From contig JANTQF010000046.1 of assembly GCA_032988165.1 (NCBI GenBank), positions 1-64,000 of the forward strand: a DNA stretch of 64,000 nt, read 5' to 3'. The DNA is from Emmonsiellopsis sp. PD_33. Lineage: Eukaryota; Ascomycota; Eurotiomycetes; Onygenales; Ajellomycetaceae. Position numbers and translations under genes: made by a program. Shown one piece after another: positions 1 to 12,631 of this stretch (position 1 is its first letter; each line of letters opens with the position of its first letter). The notes under the pieces are model-generated. The model was given only the letters and a program-made list of their open reading frames with translations, was not told the origin of the DNA and searched no databases.

Positions 1-712
1 AACCCCGCGAAGAACCTCCTCGACAGCGACGACAGCAACAGTCCTCTCGACACAACTATCCAACCTCTCCACCACCACATCGCTAGCATCCCCTACCTCC
101 CCCTTCAGCGGCCCCGCCGCCAATGGCCTGTATTTTTGGTAATGAACTTCGATCTGACTGTGAACAAACAGGCAGCCATGCCAATAATACCACCCAGCTC
201 GAATGGAAACCTGCAAATCGGCGCCTTGCGACAAATCAAAACCAAATATTGAACCAGATGGAAAGGCTTTGCCTGGCCAACTCGGCTTGGTGGTGGTAAA
301 CAAAAGTGAGTGGTTGGGATGGTAGGGTCTCTGCCTCCGTGTCGTCTGTGAACTTCTTTTAACTGGCCACAACTGGTAGGCAAAGCAGTTATGGATCCAT
401 CCAATGAACGGTCCGTAGCGCCTATCAGGATTTCCCAGCCCGTGTGGCTCAATCTTCATCCCGTTATTCCCCTTGTTCGTGGATGCATCTAATATACATC
501 ACGTGATGCATATACACGATGGGATGCAGCACTTTGCTTCGACGAAGCTCAGACACCGGTTTCACCAGCTTAAACGCGTATCTTATAGGTGGCACATGCC
601 AACTGGAACCGAATTTAGGAGCGTCCTCTCATGCTTAAACAGCAAAAAGCTGGGGAATCCACGTATTTCCATCGTTGGTTTGGATATACCGTCGGGAAGC
701 CTTTGACTGCAT
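1..712. other. Left-edge region without a firm gene
   Basis: No gene can be called with confidence. Bases 1-130 are open on both strands. The minus-strand frame could be an exon starting after an acceptor near 155 and running off the left edge; the plus-strand frame stays open to about 250. Neither matches a family I recognise. A perfect ATCACGTGAT palindrome lies at 498-507, a typical E-box-like factor site, upstream of nothing obvious. Confidence 0.3.
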
Positions 713-1591
713 TCACCCTTCATCTGCGGAGTCGTCGATGACCAAATCGTGAAGTTTCTCATCGTCTGCCCAATCAACACCACTAGCGACAATGGCAGCA
801 CTAACAATCCGCTTGATAGTCACCCAATTGGCGTTTGCAGTCTTGTTCTCCGCCTCCAGCGCCTCCAGCTGGGATCTGATCTTTGGATCCGTGATTTCCT
901 CCCTCCATGGCTTCTCTTCACTCGTAAGTGCCAGAAGGGTCTGCACGAGCTCTTGGTTCTTTTTGGTTCCGCGGATATTTTCAATTTCTGCGTCGGCTAT
1001 ATCCTGTAGTGTAGACGCGTGGGCGCGGGATAGGTTTTCGTAGACGAGCGAAAGGACATCGCGACGGTTGATAAGCGGGAGAAGCGCCCTGCGTGTAGCA
1101 TTGATAAGCATCAGCTCCTAAGAGACGGCAGACAATCACTTACCTTTCAGCCGGAGAGCTGGAGACCGAATGCACCGATTGGATAGTTGGTTCGGTCATT
1201 AGGACTGTTTCAATGGCCTTCCGCTTTACGGAGTATGAAGCTCTGGCCTCTAATAGTTTGCGTTCTGCTTCTTCAAGCTGCCCCTCAACATCGTCTTCAG
1301 GCGTTGGCTCTGTGTAGTCTGTTCCAAATTAGACATATTAGTCAATTACCAAGCCAGCAATGCAAGAACGTGCAATCTGTGTGTCTCTTAGGCGGTGAAT
1401 ATACCTTGTGTCAACAGGGCCAGCTCCAGTTCCTGTTCATAGATGCGGTCGTAGCATTCCAGGAGCTGCAGTTCCGTGCGCGAGAGTGACGGGATGTCGC
1501 GGGCACGGCTGGTGGCCAATTCCAGCAACGCGGACTCATGGGGTTCCAGGTGGGAGTGTGACCCAGCAGCCACGCCGTTCGCAGGAGACAT
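713..1591 (-). CDS. CENP-H/Fta3-like inner kinetochore protein
   Basis: Probable CENP-H subunit of the constitutive centromere-associated network (COMA/CCAN), which links centromeric nucleosomes to the outer kinetochore. I build three exons: 1591-1405, 1318-1144 and 1088-713, giving 245 residues. The first intron opens with GTATAT and the second with GTAAGT. The last acceptor is placed at ACGCAG because the nearer TTAG breaks the frame. Seen: an acidic, glutamate/leucine-rich helical middle (about residues 40-110) and a helical C-terminal segment with RRDVLSLVYENLSRAHAS, then an acidic tail DDSADEG. Known: fungal CENP-H proteins are short, coiled-coil and poorly conserved. The assignment rests on the look of the C-terminal segment, so it is likely rather than certain. 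It is divergent from ATG11, sharing a 332-bp upstream region. Confidence 0.68.
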
Positions 1592-1923
1592 GGCGGCCAG
1601 AGTCAGCGGTGCAGCCCGGCCATCGTGTGATGTGAGAAGGGAATGGATAGAGGCACGAAGACCGCGCAGGGCTGCTTTTAGGGCTCTGGGTCGCGCGGGT
1701 CAGCGGATCTCAGCCGCCTGACAGAGCGTGGGCGGGCGCCGAGGTGCGGCTCTAAAAGCGGCTAGTCTGGGGATCTATGGAGCTTTGTGCCGCCCATGGG
1801 TCTCGATGTAGATACAACATCAACATCCCATCTCCCATCTCTCCGTCTATGGCCTCCTGCTGCTGCTGTCCGCCTATTCCTTGATATCCGCCCGAGGCGT
1901 TGTCGCCACTTCGGAGGAGCGAG
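1592..1923. promoter_or_regulatory. Shared upstream region of CENP-H-like gene and ATG11
   Basis: 332 bp separate the two divergent start codons. No TATA box stands out. The stretch must hold both promoters unless the 5' leaders are spliced. Confidence 0.5.
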
Positions 1924-4900
1924 ATGTCATTGCACATCTACATTTCGCATACGGGGGAGCGGCTGGTGGCTGATCCTGTTTCCTTTGCGTCGTATGTTTC
2001 CCTAGCTATTATTGCGTGGGAGACGTAGTCACTGACCTTCGTTTCCTGTAGCCCCGATGCCCTGCGGACATGGATCTCTCGCAAAGTGTCGATACCTCCC
2101 CAGCGTCAAATATTGATGACTGCTCGTGGAAAGAACGTCAGACCACAAACGCTTGCCACGGAGGTATAACCAGCTCGTATCCATACTTTGGCATTTATAT
2201 TTCTATGACTAACCAGAATAGAACGAAATCTTTGTCTACGATAGGCTCTATATAGGTGGTAATACGGTTAGGAACCTCCCAGAGATACCGGCCCCCGATC
2301 CCTTTACTCCAGAAAACCCTCCCGATACACTCGACGACCAGAACGACTTACAGGCATGGCGGAACCTCTACATGGCACGAAGATCATGGGCGTTGAAGTT
2401 GGCGACGCAATGTGGTCCAATCAACAAAGCTATCGACATCCAAATTGAGCACACCCATACCATTAATCGGGCTGTCGATGCCGCGTTGCAGAACTTGAAG
2501 GCGCATGTGGGAACTCTGGAACATAAATTTCAAGATGCCCAGGCCTGGGCTAATGGTCTTTTGAAGGAGCAGCAGCTGGCTCTCGATGGCTGGCGCAATG
2601 CCGTCTCAAATATAGAAACCATCCCGGCGACGAAAGACTTTACTTTCCTAAGACGCTCAACTACCCCAAAGATGGCCAAGGAACGTCAGACTGGGACTTT
2701 GCAAGATTATATTGATGTGGATCAAGTGAAACGTGCTGCATCCCAGGTACCTACCATCTCTCAACGTCTCGCCAGACACATTGATGAAGTCGAAAAAGCT
2801 GTCCACGCATTGGCCTCCGAAACAGAGACTCTTGTTGAGACATCCCACCCTTCGCCCCAAGAAAGCGCAAGTAACCATTTAGAGGAGCTCGAAACAATCG
2901 CCAAGAAGATCACCTCCGATTACGAACATATCCTTGCCCTTCCGAACACGCAGAAAACATTGTCAGGCATATCGAGGATGGCTCTGAATCATACAAAGGA
3001 TCTCCTACCATCTATGATGGAAATTAGCATTGAAATACAAACAAGCCTGGAGCAAGCAGTGAAAAAGAGAAACCTGGCGATGAGATCTGCAGTCAGCCGT
3101 ATGCAGACAATATCCGGCGTAGAAGCTCGAATATCCGATATTTCAAATGCCATTGCTAGTATGGATGTTGAAGGAGACGTTTTTGATACCCTATTTGAAG
3201 CTTTTCATTTACCCGTGGTATATGGTTCCGTTCTCCTCGAGTCAGTCCGCCGTGGGGAATGGAGCGATAAGATGAAAACCGACTCTCTAAGTATCGCTGA
3301 AGAACTGGCCGTTTTTCGTGATGAGGAACAGCGCCGACGGAAGAAATGGGCCAAGGGTTTGGGGGATTACCTCTCCCTGACAGACGACAGCACCCCTGGA
3401 GTAGAAGTTAATTTACAAGGTGGTCAAGGTCTTGAATGGCCTGAAGTTTCTCGAAAGGAGGTTGAGATCTACATTGAATCTCTAAGGGCTAAGCCTGATA
3501 CGAATTCTTCCGTTCAAGAGCTCACGCAGCTATTCAAAGATTTGGACGCACCCACCAAGCAACAACGGCGAAAATCGAAGGCGTTCAAACAAGGAAGCAT
3601 ATTCGACATGGGTCGCAGTTCGTTCCTCATGCGCGGAGATGACATGGTTCGCAGTCTAAAAGATGAAAAGACGAAGCTAGAAGACAGGTTAAAAGGCTCA
3701 GAGAGTCGTATCCGGAAACTGGAAGATCTTCTTCATCGACAAAGTCAGATGAGTCGACCGGTCAGTGCCAATTTTGGTACGGAAATACCTATCTCTCCTG
3801 CTTCTCCTCGCCCAGACGCGCTCTCGAGGAGGTCTTCTGTGTCTTCTCGTCGAATGTCATCAAACCAGCCCCCCGAAGACAAGGCGTTAGTGCAGCGAAT
3901 TGTAACCCTGGAAGCCGAACTGGTTGCTGAGAGAGAGCTGGTATCGAAACTTCAGAAAGAATCCCTGGTAGAACGCCAGTCCAGCAGTGATAAAATACAG
4001 GAGGTTCAATCCACGAATGAGGATTTAATGGGCAACTTGGAAGGCATGCGACGCGACTTTGAAGACGAGCGCAAATTCCTCAAGTCTCAGGCAAAAGATC
4101 TTCAAATGAAGCTTGAAGATGTGGAAGAAGAACTGGACAAGGTTATACATGCCCGGGAAACTGAGAAGCTTGATTTCGACGAGCGACTACAGACCGAACT
4201 TGACACCGTGAAGCTTAAGAACGATGAGGAGATAGCTTGTTTAAAAACCGAGGTTGAAACCCACAAGGGAACTCTCGAGAAAGACAACGCCCAAAATACA
4301 GCACTCCAGAATCGACTAAACGAATTGGAGCAGTCCGAGAAAGACCACATAAATGCTCTACAAGCCACCCATGCCCATCTTTCTCCAGGCGGAGCTGCTC
4401 CCGAAGATTTAACGTCGCTCGTTAAAGCAATCGAGATCCTCGCAGAGGGTCTAGCCATTCATGCTAAGGGCTCTGACGAGGCAGCTGCGAAAGCTAGTGA
4501 GGAGAACAAGTCCTTGACTGAGAAACTAGAGTTAGCAGAGGTCGAAGCTAAGGAGCTTCGGACAAGTCTTGAAGGCGATCAAACTGAACGGTCCAGGATT
4601 CAATCATTACTTGGCGAGGAAAAGCTGAAGCTTTCGGCAGTCAAAACCGAGTTGGAAGACGAGCGGAAGCAGCTTAATACTTTGAGATCCAGATTTTCGG
4701 CCGGTGAGACTGGGTCCGAAGTTCTGAAAGAGCGGGTAGTCGAGGAAGAACGGAAAGTTGCTACCTTGTCTGAAAAGCTTGTCGTCGCTGAATCACGCGC
4801 TCAAAATTTTGAGGAAGAGATTCGCACTTGGCAAAAGAAGACCAAAGAGTTGGAAGAAGCCGGAGAGCGCACCAGCTCTCGACTAAACGCCAAAGGTGTA

Positions 4901-5965
4901 TGGGCAAAGGAGCTTTCTGAAAAGCTTTACTGCCATGTCGACCAGCTCAGCCGGATACTACAGCAACTCGGTTTCACAATTGTCCGTCAAGATGACACAA
5001 TGGTCATTCAGCGGGCATCCAAAGTAAACAACAGTTCTGCTCTCCTTGGAGAGAGTGTTGGCCCGCCAGGTTCTATACTGTCAATTCAGGATCCGAAAGC
5101 AGTACTATGGATGGACACGAAGGATCCAGAGGAGGAAAAATCAAATTACACTGCGTTCATTGCGGCCATCGAAAAGTTCAACGTCGACATCTTCGGTGAA
5201 GCCGTGGTCAAGCGAGTGAAGGACATTGAAACTCTAGCGCGTAAATGGCAAAAGGAGGCCCGGGGGTATCGCGAAAAATCACATCGTGCGCAGAGTGAAT
5301 CTCACGAAAAGATCGCCTATCGGTCATTCAAAGAAGGAGATCTCGCCCTATTCTTACCCACACGTAATCAGGCCATACGATCCTGGGCCGCATTTAATGT
5401 TGGCGCTCCTCATTACTTCCTCCGAGAACAAGATGCTCACAAGCTACACACCCGGGACTGGCTTCTTGCGCGAATATCGAAGGTCGAAGAGCGTGTGGTA
5501 GATCTCTCTAAATCCATGAATGGCACAAACCCAGATCGTCGTTCAGTTGGAGAAGTCAGCGACGGCGCATCGTTCGATGATGATAATCCATTCGAGCTCT
5601 CGGACGGTCTCCGGTGGTATCTTCTTGACGCGTCAGAGGAAAAACCCGGTGCTCCTAGCACACCGGGCCTGGCTAAGAGCACAGTTGCGTCGGCTCATGT
5701 GGATGCCAGGGGAAGTATCCGTCTCAAGAGAGCATCGAATGGCGGAGGGGCGACGAAGACTCTAACGAAGAGCCTCGATAGTCGACGAAACAGCTCCGGG
5801 TCCAGGATGGGCCCGCCGGTGCCCACGCTACAGCCTACAGAATCGGCAGGGGATAACGTTCTCCCCGCAGAAGGAGATACAGGTGCTCAGGCACGGAGGG
5901 AGGAAGCACCGATTTTCGACGAGGTTCGCAGAGATCTCTTATCGGGTCCCTCAAACGGAGATTGA
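1924..5965 (+). CDS. ATG11: Autophagy scaffold protein Atg11
   Basis: Scaffold for selective autophagy (Cvt pathway, pexophagy, mitophagy): it binds cargo receptors and gathers the Atg1 complex at the vacuole-side assembly site. Three exons: 1924-1991, 2052-2163 and 2222-5965, giving 1,307 residues, the usual size. The start was chosen because exon 1 encodes MSLHIYISHTGERLVADPVS, the conserved N-terminal ubiquitin-like segment, which is missed if the long open frame alone is used. A long coiled coil covers roughly residues 540-940, after a serine-rich linker near 595 (SRRSSVSSRR). The conserved C-terminal Atg11 domain lies around residues 1090-1155 (SFKEGDLALFLPTRN, then HYFL and DWLLARI). 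The tail is low-complexity and probably disordered. Both introns have good borders, and the frame is intact. Confidence 0.95.
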
Positions 5966-6973
5966 AATGAAATAAGAGGAAAAGCATTACAAGTAACGTG
6001 TATGTTTGTCAGCTGATGTTTTCTTCTTTGCCTGGAAATAGGGTCCGGAACAGGATAGAGCAGGTTCACGACCTGGAACACCCGGTGCGAATGGCAGTGC
6101 CAGTGCCAGTGCGAGAATCAATACCATGCTTCCCTCTCCCACTTCCTCGCCGAGCAGACGGGCACCGAAGCCGCGGCCATGGGAGAAACTTTGGTCTTTG
6201 GATTATCGGTCTGAAAGTAGAAGTGAGAGAAGGTAACAAATACGCGTTTAAAGGGGGTGGGGGTGAACTAATCGACAAAAATTCCCCCGCGTTTGCAACG
6301 GCTTCAATAATAACCGTGACTTTTGTTCACGCCTGACGTTAGTAGTCCTGCTGAATTGTAATGCATGGAAACATAAGCTAACCCATTGCTACAGGTCCGC
6401 CATCATTTGGGATTCGAACGGTCTTGCTCTCTTTCCCTCACAACGGCGCCTTTTTGTTGTGCGTGGTTGAAAGGTGTTTTCTTACTTCGTTTCTGTCTAC
6501 GCAGAGCTGAAACGAATACCATCCTGATCACCGGTGAAGCGTTTCCACGATTGTTATACAGAGACAAGCTTAACACGAGCAAACCTGATAGAGAGCGCCG
6601 CGCCCCTTTTTTTTGGATTCGAAATATACGCATTTTTGGCTTGCTATTTTCATTCTACCCACAACAACTTTGATGTGCATCGGGGATCTTGTTATTCTTC
6701 ATATTATGTATGCCCAAGGCTCAGATGTTGTCTATAGAAGAAGAAGGTTGGCCATGTTATTCTGAATATATTTCTCTAGTAAATAGAATGCAATCCATTC
6801 AGTCAGATATGTTCACGAAATTATCCAGAAAAATATCCCTAATCACCACCCATGTCCCATGTCCAAAACGCCCTGCAATAGTTTAGTTCCCTGGGTATAT
6901 CGAGCACCGCGAATAATCGTAATAATAGTAACAAGCAAAAAACAACAATAAACTCCCATCCCCAAAAAACCCA
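5966..6973. other. Intergenic region after ATG11
   Basis: About 1 kb between two convergent genes. It holds the 3' ends of both. Short open frames exist on both strands but none has a recognisable domain or good splice structure. No RNA gene or repeat seen. Confidence 0.6.
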
Positions 6974-8140
6974 TCACTGCCCCTTCCCACCCTCCTCCCC
7001 ACCCCCCAGCATCTCCAAATCCCCCAACCCACTCAAAAACTCCTCCGCCCTCCGCTTACTCCTCAGTTCCTCAACCTTCCTCCTCCTCTCCTCCTTCGCC
7101 CTCTCCCTCACCCCCTTCTTACCCATACTAGTCTCCCGCCCTTCAAGCGTATCCTTCCTAGCCTTCTCCAGCTCCTCCATCTCCTCCCTCCTCGCCTTCT
7201 CATCCTTCGAAAACGCATAGAACCCCGTCCCCCGCGTCCGCACCTCCGCCTCGGCATCATAATGTGCCTCTGGCGGTGGAGTCGGCGTGCGGTCCCGTCG
7301 CTTGGCTAGATGGGCCATGTGGGCAGCAATGTTCGCGTCCGGGTTGAACGCTGAGGACTGAATTGTGGAGCCATATATGAGGTTTGAGGGACGGGGTGGG
7401 CGTGCGGATGGGAGGGTGGAGTCGCCATCTTCATCGTCGCCGCCGCTGGTCTTTGGCGGCGCACTGCGTCGTTGTCGCGCTGCCTCAGCCGCTTCTGCGC
7501 GGGTACCGCGTCGGGACCGGCCGAATTCGTCGACGTAGTCGACTAGCAGGGCATCCTCGGTTTTGTCCTCGTCGTCTCTATCAGAGCCGTTCGGGGACGG
7601 CGACGCGGAGCCCCGAGCCCGCCGCGCCCTTCTCGCCTCGTCTTCTGCCCATTTGCGATCAAAGTCGACGAGACTATTGCTTTCCGCGCGCCGTGCGGCG
7701 GATAAGGAGGGTGTTAGTGCGCTTTCGTCCTCCTCGTCGCTACTGTCGATGAGATGCTCGCCCGTTTTCAGATCCGCGTAGAGCCGCGCCTTTTCTGCTA
7801 GTCTTCGTTTGGAACGATGGAGCGTGGCCTCGTCGACGTGGCCGATGTCCTGGCCGCGCTTGTGGACCTGGATAACGTGCGGTGAGTCGCCTGAGATATC
7901 TGCGGCGGCGCGTTTGTGGATGTTTTTGTTGTGGGTGGAGAAAATGTCTGGTTTCGAGCGGGAGGGGCGGGGGCGGGCTTTGGTATGCTGCACGCCGGAG
8001 GGAGAGGAGGATAGGTTTGTTTCTTTGGAGATTAGGGATGAGAGGTGGGTGGTGAAGGCGAGGGTGGAGGAGGAGGTGAGGTCCTTTTGGGAGGCGGTGG
8101 ATTTGGGACGGCGGATGCCGTATAAGGGCTGGTCTGTCAT
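6974..8140 (-). CDS. CCDC174-like (DUF4078) nuclear protein
   Basis: Single exon, 388 residues from the ATG at 8140 (MTDQPLYGIRR). The open frame continues upstream for 66 codons, but that part is histidine/serine-rich and unlike the family, so the inner start was chosen. Seen: basic N-terminal third (SKRRLAEKARLYADLKTGEH about 95-115), an acidic patch DSSDEEDES, a central LVDYVDEFGRSRRG motif, then TGFYAFSKDEKARREEME near residue 320, the hallmark of the CCDC174/DUF4078 family, and a charged helical tail. Known: CCDC174 relatives are nuclear and associate with splicing and exon-junction factors. The role here is inferred from the family. It is divergent from HOM6 with 326 bp between start codons. 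Confidence 0.82.
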   Translation of the reverse strand: MTDQPLYGIRRPKSTASQKDLTSSSTLAFTTHLSSLISKETNLSSSPSGVQHTKARPRPSRSKPDIFSTHNKNIHKRAAADISGDSPHVIQVHKRGQDIGHVDEATLHRSKRRLAEKARLYADLKTGEHLIDSSDEEDESALTPSLSAARRAESNSLVDFDRKWAEDEARRARRARGSASPSPNGSDRDDEDKTEDALLVDYVDEFGRSRRGTRAEAAEAARQRRSAPPKTSGGDDEDGDSTLPSARPPRPSNLIYGSTIQSSAFNPDANIAAHMAHLAKRRDRTPTPPPEAHYDAEAEVRTRGTGFYAFSKDEKARREEMEELEKARKDTLEGRETSMGKKGVRERAKEERRRKVEELRSKRRAEEFLSGLGDLEMLGGGEEGGKGQ

Positions 8141-8466
8141 GGCTGGGATATGGGTTACATCAAGAAGAGAGGAAGTGTAGGTTGCTGTTGAGCAGTGTTT
8201 GGAGTAGAGTGCGGTGGAGAGCTGTAGATGTTGGAGATGTTGGAGATGGTGAATGTAAAAATGTACGAGCTCCGATGTCGCTGACGTGATCCATCCCCTC
8301 CGTATTTGATGCCCCGCAACATCCCACTTCAACAACAAGGAGACTCACCCGCAGCGAGACCAACGGAGAATATCGATCTGAGGTTAATCAGGTATGTGTA
8401 ATCTGTTCAATACACTGTTGACTTTGGCTAATTGAGATCCTGCAGCCTCTCGTTCCTATCTACACC
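8141..8466. promoter_or_regulatory. Bidirectional upstream region CCDC174-like/HOM6
   Basis: 326 bp between two divergent starts. A possible 5'-leader intron for HOM6 lies at about 8391-8444 (GTATGT to TGCAG). No TATA box is evident. Confidence 0.45.
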
Positions 8467-9640
8467 ATGTCCGGCAAAACCATCTATCTCGGCGTCATCG
8501 GTGGGTGACTATATCGCGAATATAAAAAAGAAACCACTTCTACCAACTACAAATAGCTAACATGTTTCTCTTGCAGGCGTTGGCGGCGTCGGTGCCCATT
8601 TCCTCTCCCAATTGTCCCGTCTTCCCAATGCCCCCGCCCTCGTCTTGCTCGCCCGGTCATCCAAAACAGTGACCTCCCCCAGCTACTCCCCCGCAATTGC
8701 ACCCGCGGACTGGCAATCGGCCTTCTCATCCCCATCTTTCACTACGTCCGCAGCCTGGAGCCCAGAGCAGATAGCCACATACCTGTCCCAAGCCCCCGGC
8801 CGCGCCGTGCTGGTCGACAACACCTCCGACCCCACCATCGCAGAAGCCTACCCGATCTTCCTCAGCAAGGGCATCAGCATCGTCACGCCAAACAAAAAAG
8901 CCTTTTCCTCGCACATTGATCAATGGAAGAACATCTTCAACACCGCCAGCAACACCTCCTCCCTCGTCTACCACGAGAGCACCGTCGGCGCCGGCCTGCC
9001 CGTCCTCTCCACCCTGCGCGATCTCGTCGCGACAGGCGACAAGGTGACCCGCATCGAGGGCGTCTTCTCCGGAACCCTTTCCTTCCTCTTCAATAACTTT
9101 GCGCCCGTCACGGCCTCCGGGCCCGCGCAGAAATGGAGCCAGGTCGTCGCCCAGGCCAAGGAGCTCGGCTACACCGAGCCCGATCCCCGCGATGACCTGA
9201 ACGGAATGGACGTCGCGCGAAAACTGACCATTCTCGCTCGCATTGCCGGGTTGGAGGTTCAGAACTCGGATTCGTTCCCCATTGAGAGCTTGATCCCCGC
9301 TGAACTTGCCTCGGCGGCTAGTGCGGACGAGTTCATGACGAGGCTGCCTGAGTTTGATGAGCGGATGGAAGCCGTTAAGAAGCAGGCGGAGGCGGAGGGG
9401 AAGGTGGTTAGATATGTGGGCAGCATTGATGTTGCGGGCAAGGCTGTGAAGGTTGGATTGGAGAAGTTTGATAAGGATAGCGCTATTGCAGGGTTGAAGG
9501 GGAGTGATAATATTATCAGCTTCTATACGGAGAGATATGGGGCCAATCCGTTGATCGTGCAGGGTGCTGGAGCTGGTGGGGCCGTGACGGCCATGGGGGT
9601 TTCGGCGGATTTGATCAAGGTGCTGGAACGGCTGCGTTAG
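8467..9640 (+). CDS. HOM6: Homoserine dehydrogenase
   Basis: NAD(P)H-dependent reduction of aspartate semialdehyde to homoserine, the branch to threonine and methionine in the cytosol. Two exons, 8467-8500 and 8577-9640, giving 365 residues, the normal fungal length. The short first exon is required: it completes the N-terminal dinucleotide-binding loop (LGVIG joined to VGGVGAHF). Further seen: NKKAFS near residue 125, YHESTVGAGLPVLSTLRDL around 150-170, GVFSGTLSFLFN around 183-194, and the catalytic/substrate-binding stretch DDLNGMDVARKLTILAR around 210-230. The C-terminal half is intact to ALERLR-like ending VLERLR. No regulatory ACT domain, as expected for the monofunctional fungal enzyme. 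Its 3' end lies about 100 bp from the left end of the transposon at 9748. Confidence 0.95.
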
Positions 9641-9739
9641 ATGGGTAAACTAGGTGGTGGCATGGGGATATTTAGAAAGGAAAATCATAGTAATGAAAAA
9701 TAGATGGGGTCATTAGCTGGGAAATTGGATACCCAGACG

Positions 9740-9748
9740 AATAGACCA
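9740..9748. repeat. Target-site duplication, left copy
   Basis: AATAGACCA immediately before the left terminal inverted repeat; the same nine bases occur at 12917-12925 after the right repeat. The ninth base may be the first base of the inverted repeat. Confidence 0.85.
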
Positions 9749-9845
9749 GGGTGTGCTATTTACACCCCCTACCCGGCTATTTACACCCCAAAAAAAATGA
9801 CTAGTCAGAAAAAAAAATAACTGGTACCTGATTTTACATACAAAA
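9748..9845 (+). repeat. Left terminal inverted repeat of the MULE
   Basis: 98 bp, starting AGGGTGTGCTATTTACACCC and ending ...ACATACAAAA. It contains an internal near-repeat of GCTATTTACACCCC and an A-tract/ACTAGT/A-tract block. It matches the reverse complement of 12819-12916 with about three substitutions, all transitions. Confidence 0.9.
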
Positions 9846-11399
9846 CACTAGCACCTAGAAGTACATTAATGACCCAACTCCACCCACTCATTATCCATCT
9901 GAGATTTCAAAAATATCCTCCACCAACACCTGACTGTCTCCCACTGCCACCAACTGACTCTGCATATTATGACTCCCTAGAATTGGGAGGTCTTCTATTT
10001 CACCCACTGCATCTGCCTCCCCACCCAAAATATCAAAAAATGCCTGATTTATAGCCTGGGAGCTGACATTGTAGTAGGATTTGTGGATTATACAATTTCA
10101 GCAAGGGGTGTGGGTTGGAGAGGTCAGGGTAGCAGCCTGTTTTTAAGAGGAATTCTCAAGTGCTGCAGGTGCTGTAGAGGGGGGTGGTTCAGTACCAAGA
10201 GGTATTACAGTAGTGCTACTACTAATGATATAACCTGTACTAGTTGTATAGGCTATATGCTACTTAGTAGTAGCAGGCATCATGATCAACTATCTATCTC
10301 AGTCTCACTGTGCAGCTTCTATCCTCTCAGTGGCTGTGGAACCCTGATGTATAGACCTCCTCCTATAACTCTGTAAATAATTACTTTCTTTTATCTGTAT
10401 ATTGTCCTGCTGTATAGTAGGCTTAGTAATAACCTCATGAGAAAATGGAACCTCTCCTTACTTAGCATATTAAAGGTAGTAACCTACCTTTTAATCATAG
10501 AATTAGTATGAATAAATAATATTTAGTTTAATTAGTAGTTCTTCATTCAGATAGTGATAGATATAGTGCTTACAGGAAGCTCTCATATAGATATAATTTA
10601 AATATATAAGTTAACATTTCTTCTTATTATTCTTTAGTTTTTAGGTATCAATTATTCATCTGTATAGTAACTATATTGTGAAGGAGAAAACCTTACCAAC
10701 TAATAACTTAAATAGAAATAAGGATATGATTATAGAGGTGCAAATTTTTACTACTACTAGTTGATTTTTATAGCTGAAATGTTGATTATCCTAGAATTAA
10801 TAAATTCTATAAATAGTAACTTATAAATCTTCTGTTAAAGTAGTTATATACTGCTTTAAAACCTAATAAGAGCTCTTAGTTCATAAAGAGATATAGTGGT
10901 TAAAGTGTGAAATAATGTTAGTATAGTAATATATAATTCAGTGAGTATAGAGCCTTAGCTATATATTCTCATAGTAGTTAATGAGCTCTGGAGGTTGTTG
11001 ATTTTTAAATGCAACATACTGGCATTTAAAAAGCTCTTTTATAGATAATAATAAAAGGTCTTATTACTCTTTTATAAAGAAATTAAAAGCTTTAAAGCAT
11101 TCTTTAAGGTCTTTATGGGCATCTTCTTCATCTTCCACACAGATCAATCTATCAAATGAAAAGTACTTTTTTGTATGACTAATAATATTATGATCAACAT
11201 GCTACTCATAGAGAAGTTAATAACTTATAGAAAAGGCTGTGTTAAGGGCATTTATTAATATTAGCTTTTGATTAATTACTATAACAGTCAGATATTTAAT
11301 ATTATAGATATTATATATCATTTTGATCTGCTTGCAGGCTCAGCTACAGAGGAAGGAATAGATATTAGCCTTAATTCTATAGATTTAGATGTTTTTATT

Positions 11400-12631
11400 G
11401 ATGTTTAACTTAATTAGGTAATTTACTAATTCAATTAGGCAGGTTGCCATCATAATATATAGTTAAGCAAGAGATAAATAAAGAGTATAATATTACTCTC
11501 TACTTACTTATAATTGAATTCCTTCTCTCTGTTCATGAAGATAAAGCCCAGATTAATTATTATATAAAGCTTAGTGATAAAAACTATACTGAGTAAAGGT
11601 AAATAGTATTAATTAGTCTTATAAGTGCAGTTCAAAAGTAAAAGATTAAGGTTTTCAAGAAGTATTTCAATTAATTACTTATAAAATATTACCAGATGAG
11701 TTATATGATTTTTAGCATCCTTTTTGAATATCACTATAAGGTCTTGATTATTAAATGTAATCTCATCAATTAATGTTTGTATAAATGTATAACTCTTTAG
11801 TTTCTTACAGGTAAGTAGAGATATTATGTTATATAAATCTTAATCCACTAGATTAACTCAATCAAACTGCCTGTTCAAAAATGTACAGATAGTTCAGATA
11901 GGAATAATAGCTTTAATAAGGCTGTAAATCATCATCTATATGTTCTCTGACATTACTCTTATACAGTGCATTGAGTGGGCCTAACTCCTATCTGAAAGGA
12001 AATGATTATAAAGAGGATTTCAGATCTTGATAATCTATTTAGTAGGGTCTTATTTACCAAATAGATAGAATAGATAGTTAGTTTTACAAGTAATAGTATT
12101 AATATGTTTCTAGTCCTCATCTATAATATTATAAGGATCTCTAAAAGGCCCTGAGCAATCACATGCAAACATATATTTATTGGCTTTGAGGGTAGAATAG
12201 AGAGTGCTAATGGTGTAGCTAAAATCTCTATAATCTAGGTTGAAATAGTTGATTAATTCCTTAGTAATCATTTGAATAGTATGATTAGTAAGTTCAGAAA
12301 TTCTACTATTAACTTGAGTAGGTTCTTCAGCAGGTTTAGGTCTAAAAGTCTTAGCCTGAAGTTCTTTATTATTACTATCATCTATTTGATTGTTTACCTC
12401 TATCTCTACCTTTATCTTCTCATCTATAAATACTTTAATCTCATCATTCTGTATGAAGAACTGGCTCTTAATATGGTCTGCCAGCTGTTACTCATCCTCT
12501 ATAAGCAATTAAGAGTATTATATGTTAAAAATACCTTCTTCTTCAAGAAAAGTATCTAAATTGAATTGGGATAGCTGTTCTACATCTGAAAACTAGCTCT
12601 CAGAGGTAGTAGATAGTGGTAGAACTGACAT
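11400..12631 (-). pseudogene. MULE transposase remnant
   Basis: Reading the minus strand from an ATG at 12631, one frame yields recognisable but stop-interrupted protein: an N-terminal MSVLPLSTTSES, then a zinc/FAR1-like segment with FACDCSGPFRDP, HNH-like NPLYNHFLSD, and at 11632-11612 NCTYKTN followed by YYLPLLSIV. In intact fungal MULE transposases this last motif reads DCTYKTN, the Asp being the first catalytic carboxylate; here it is Asn (a G-to-A change). At least eight in-frame stops are present, so the enzyme cannot be made. The C-terminal part left of 11400 is too decayed to align by eye. The described element is inactive. Confidence 0.8.

Noticed and set aside
12272..12559. 95-codon plus-strand frame inside the MULE
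   Set aside because: Antisense to the transposase remnant and very AT-rich; chance frame.
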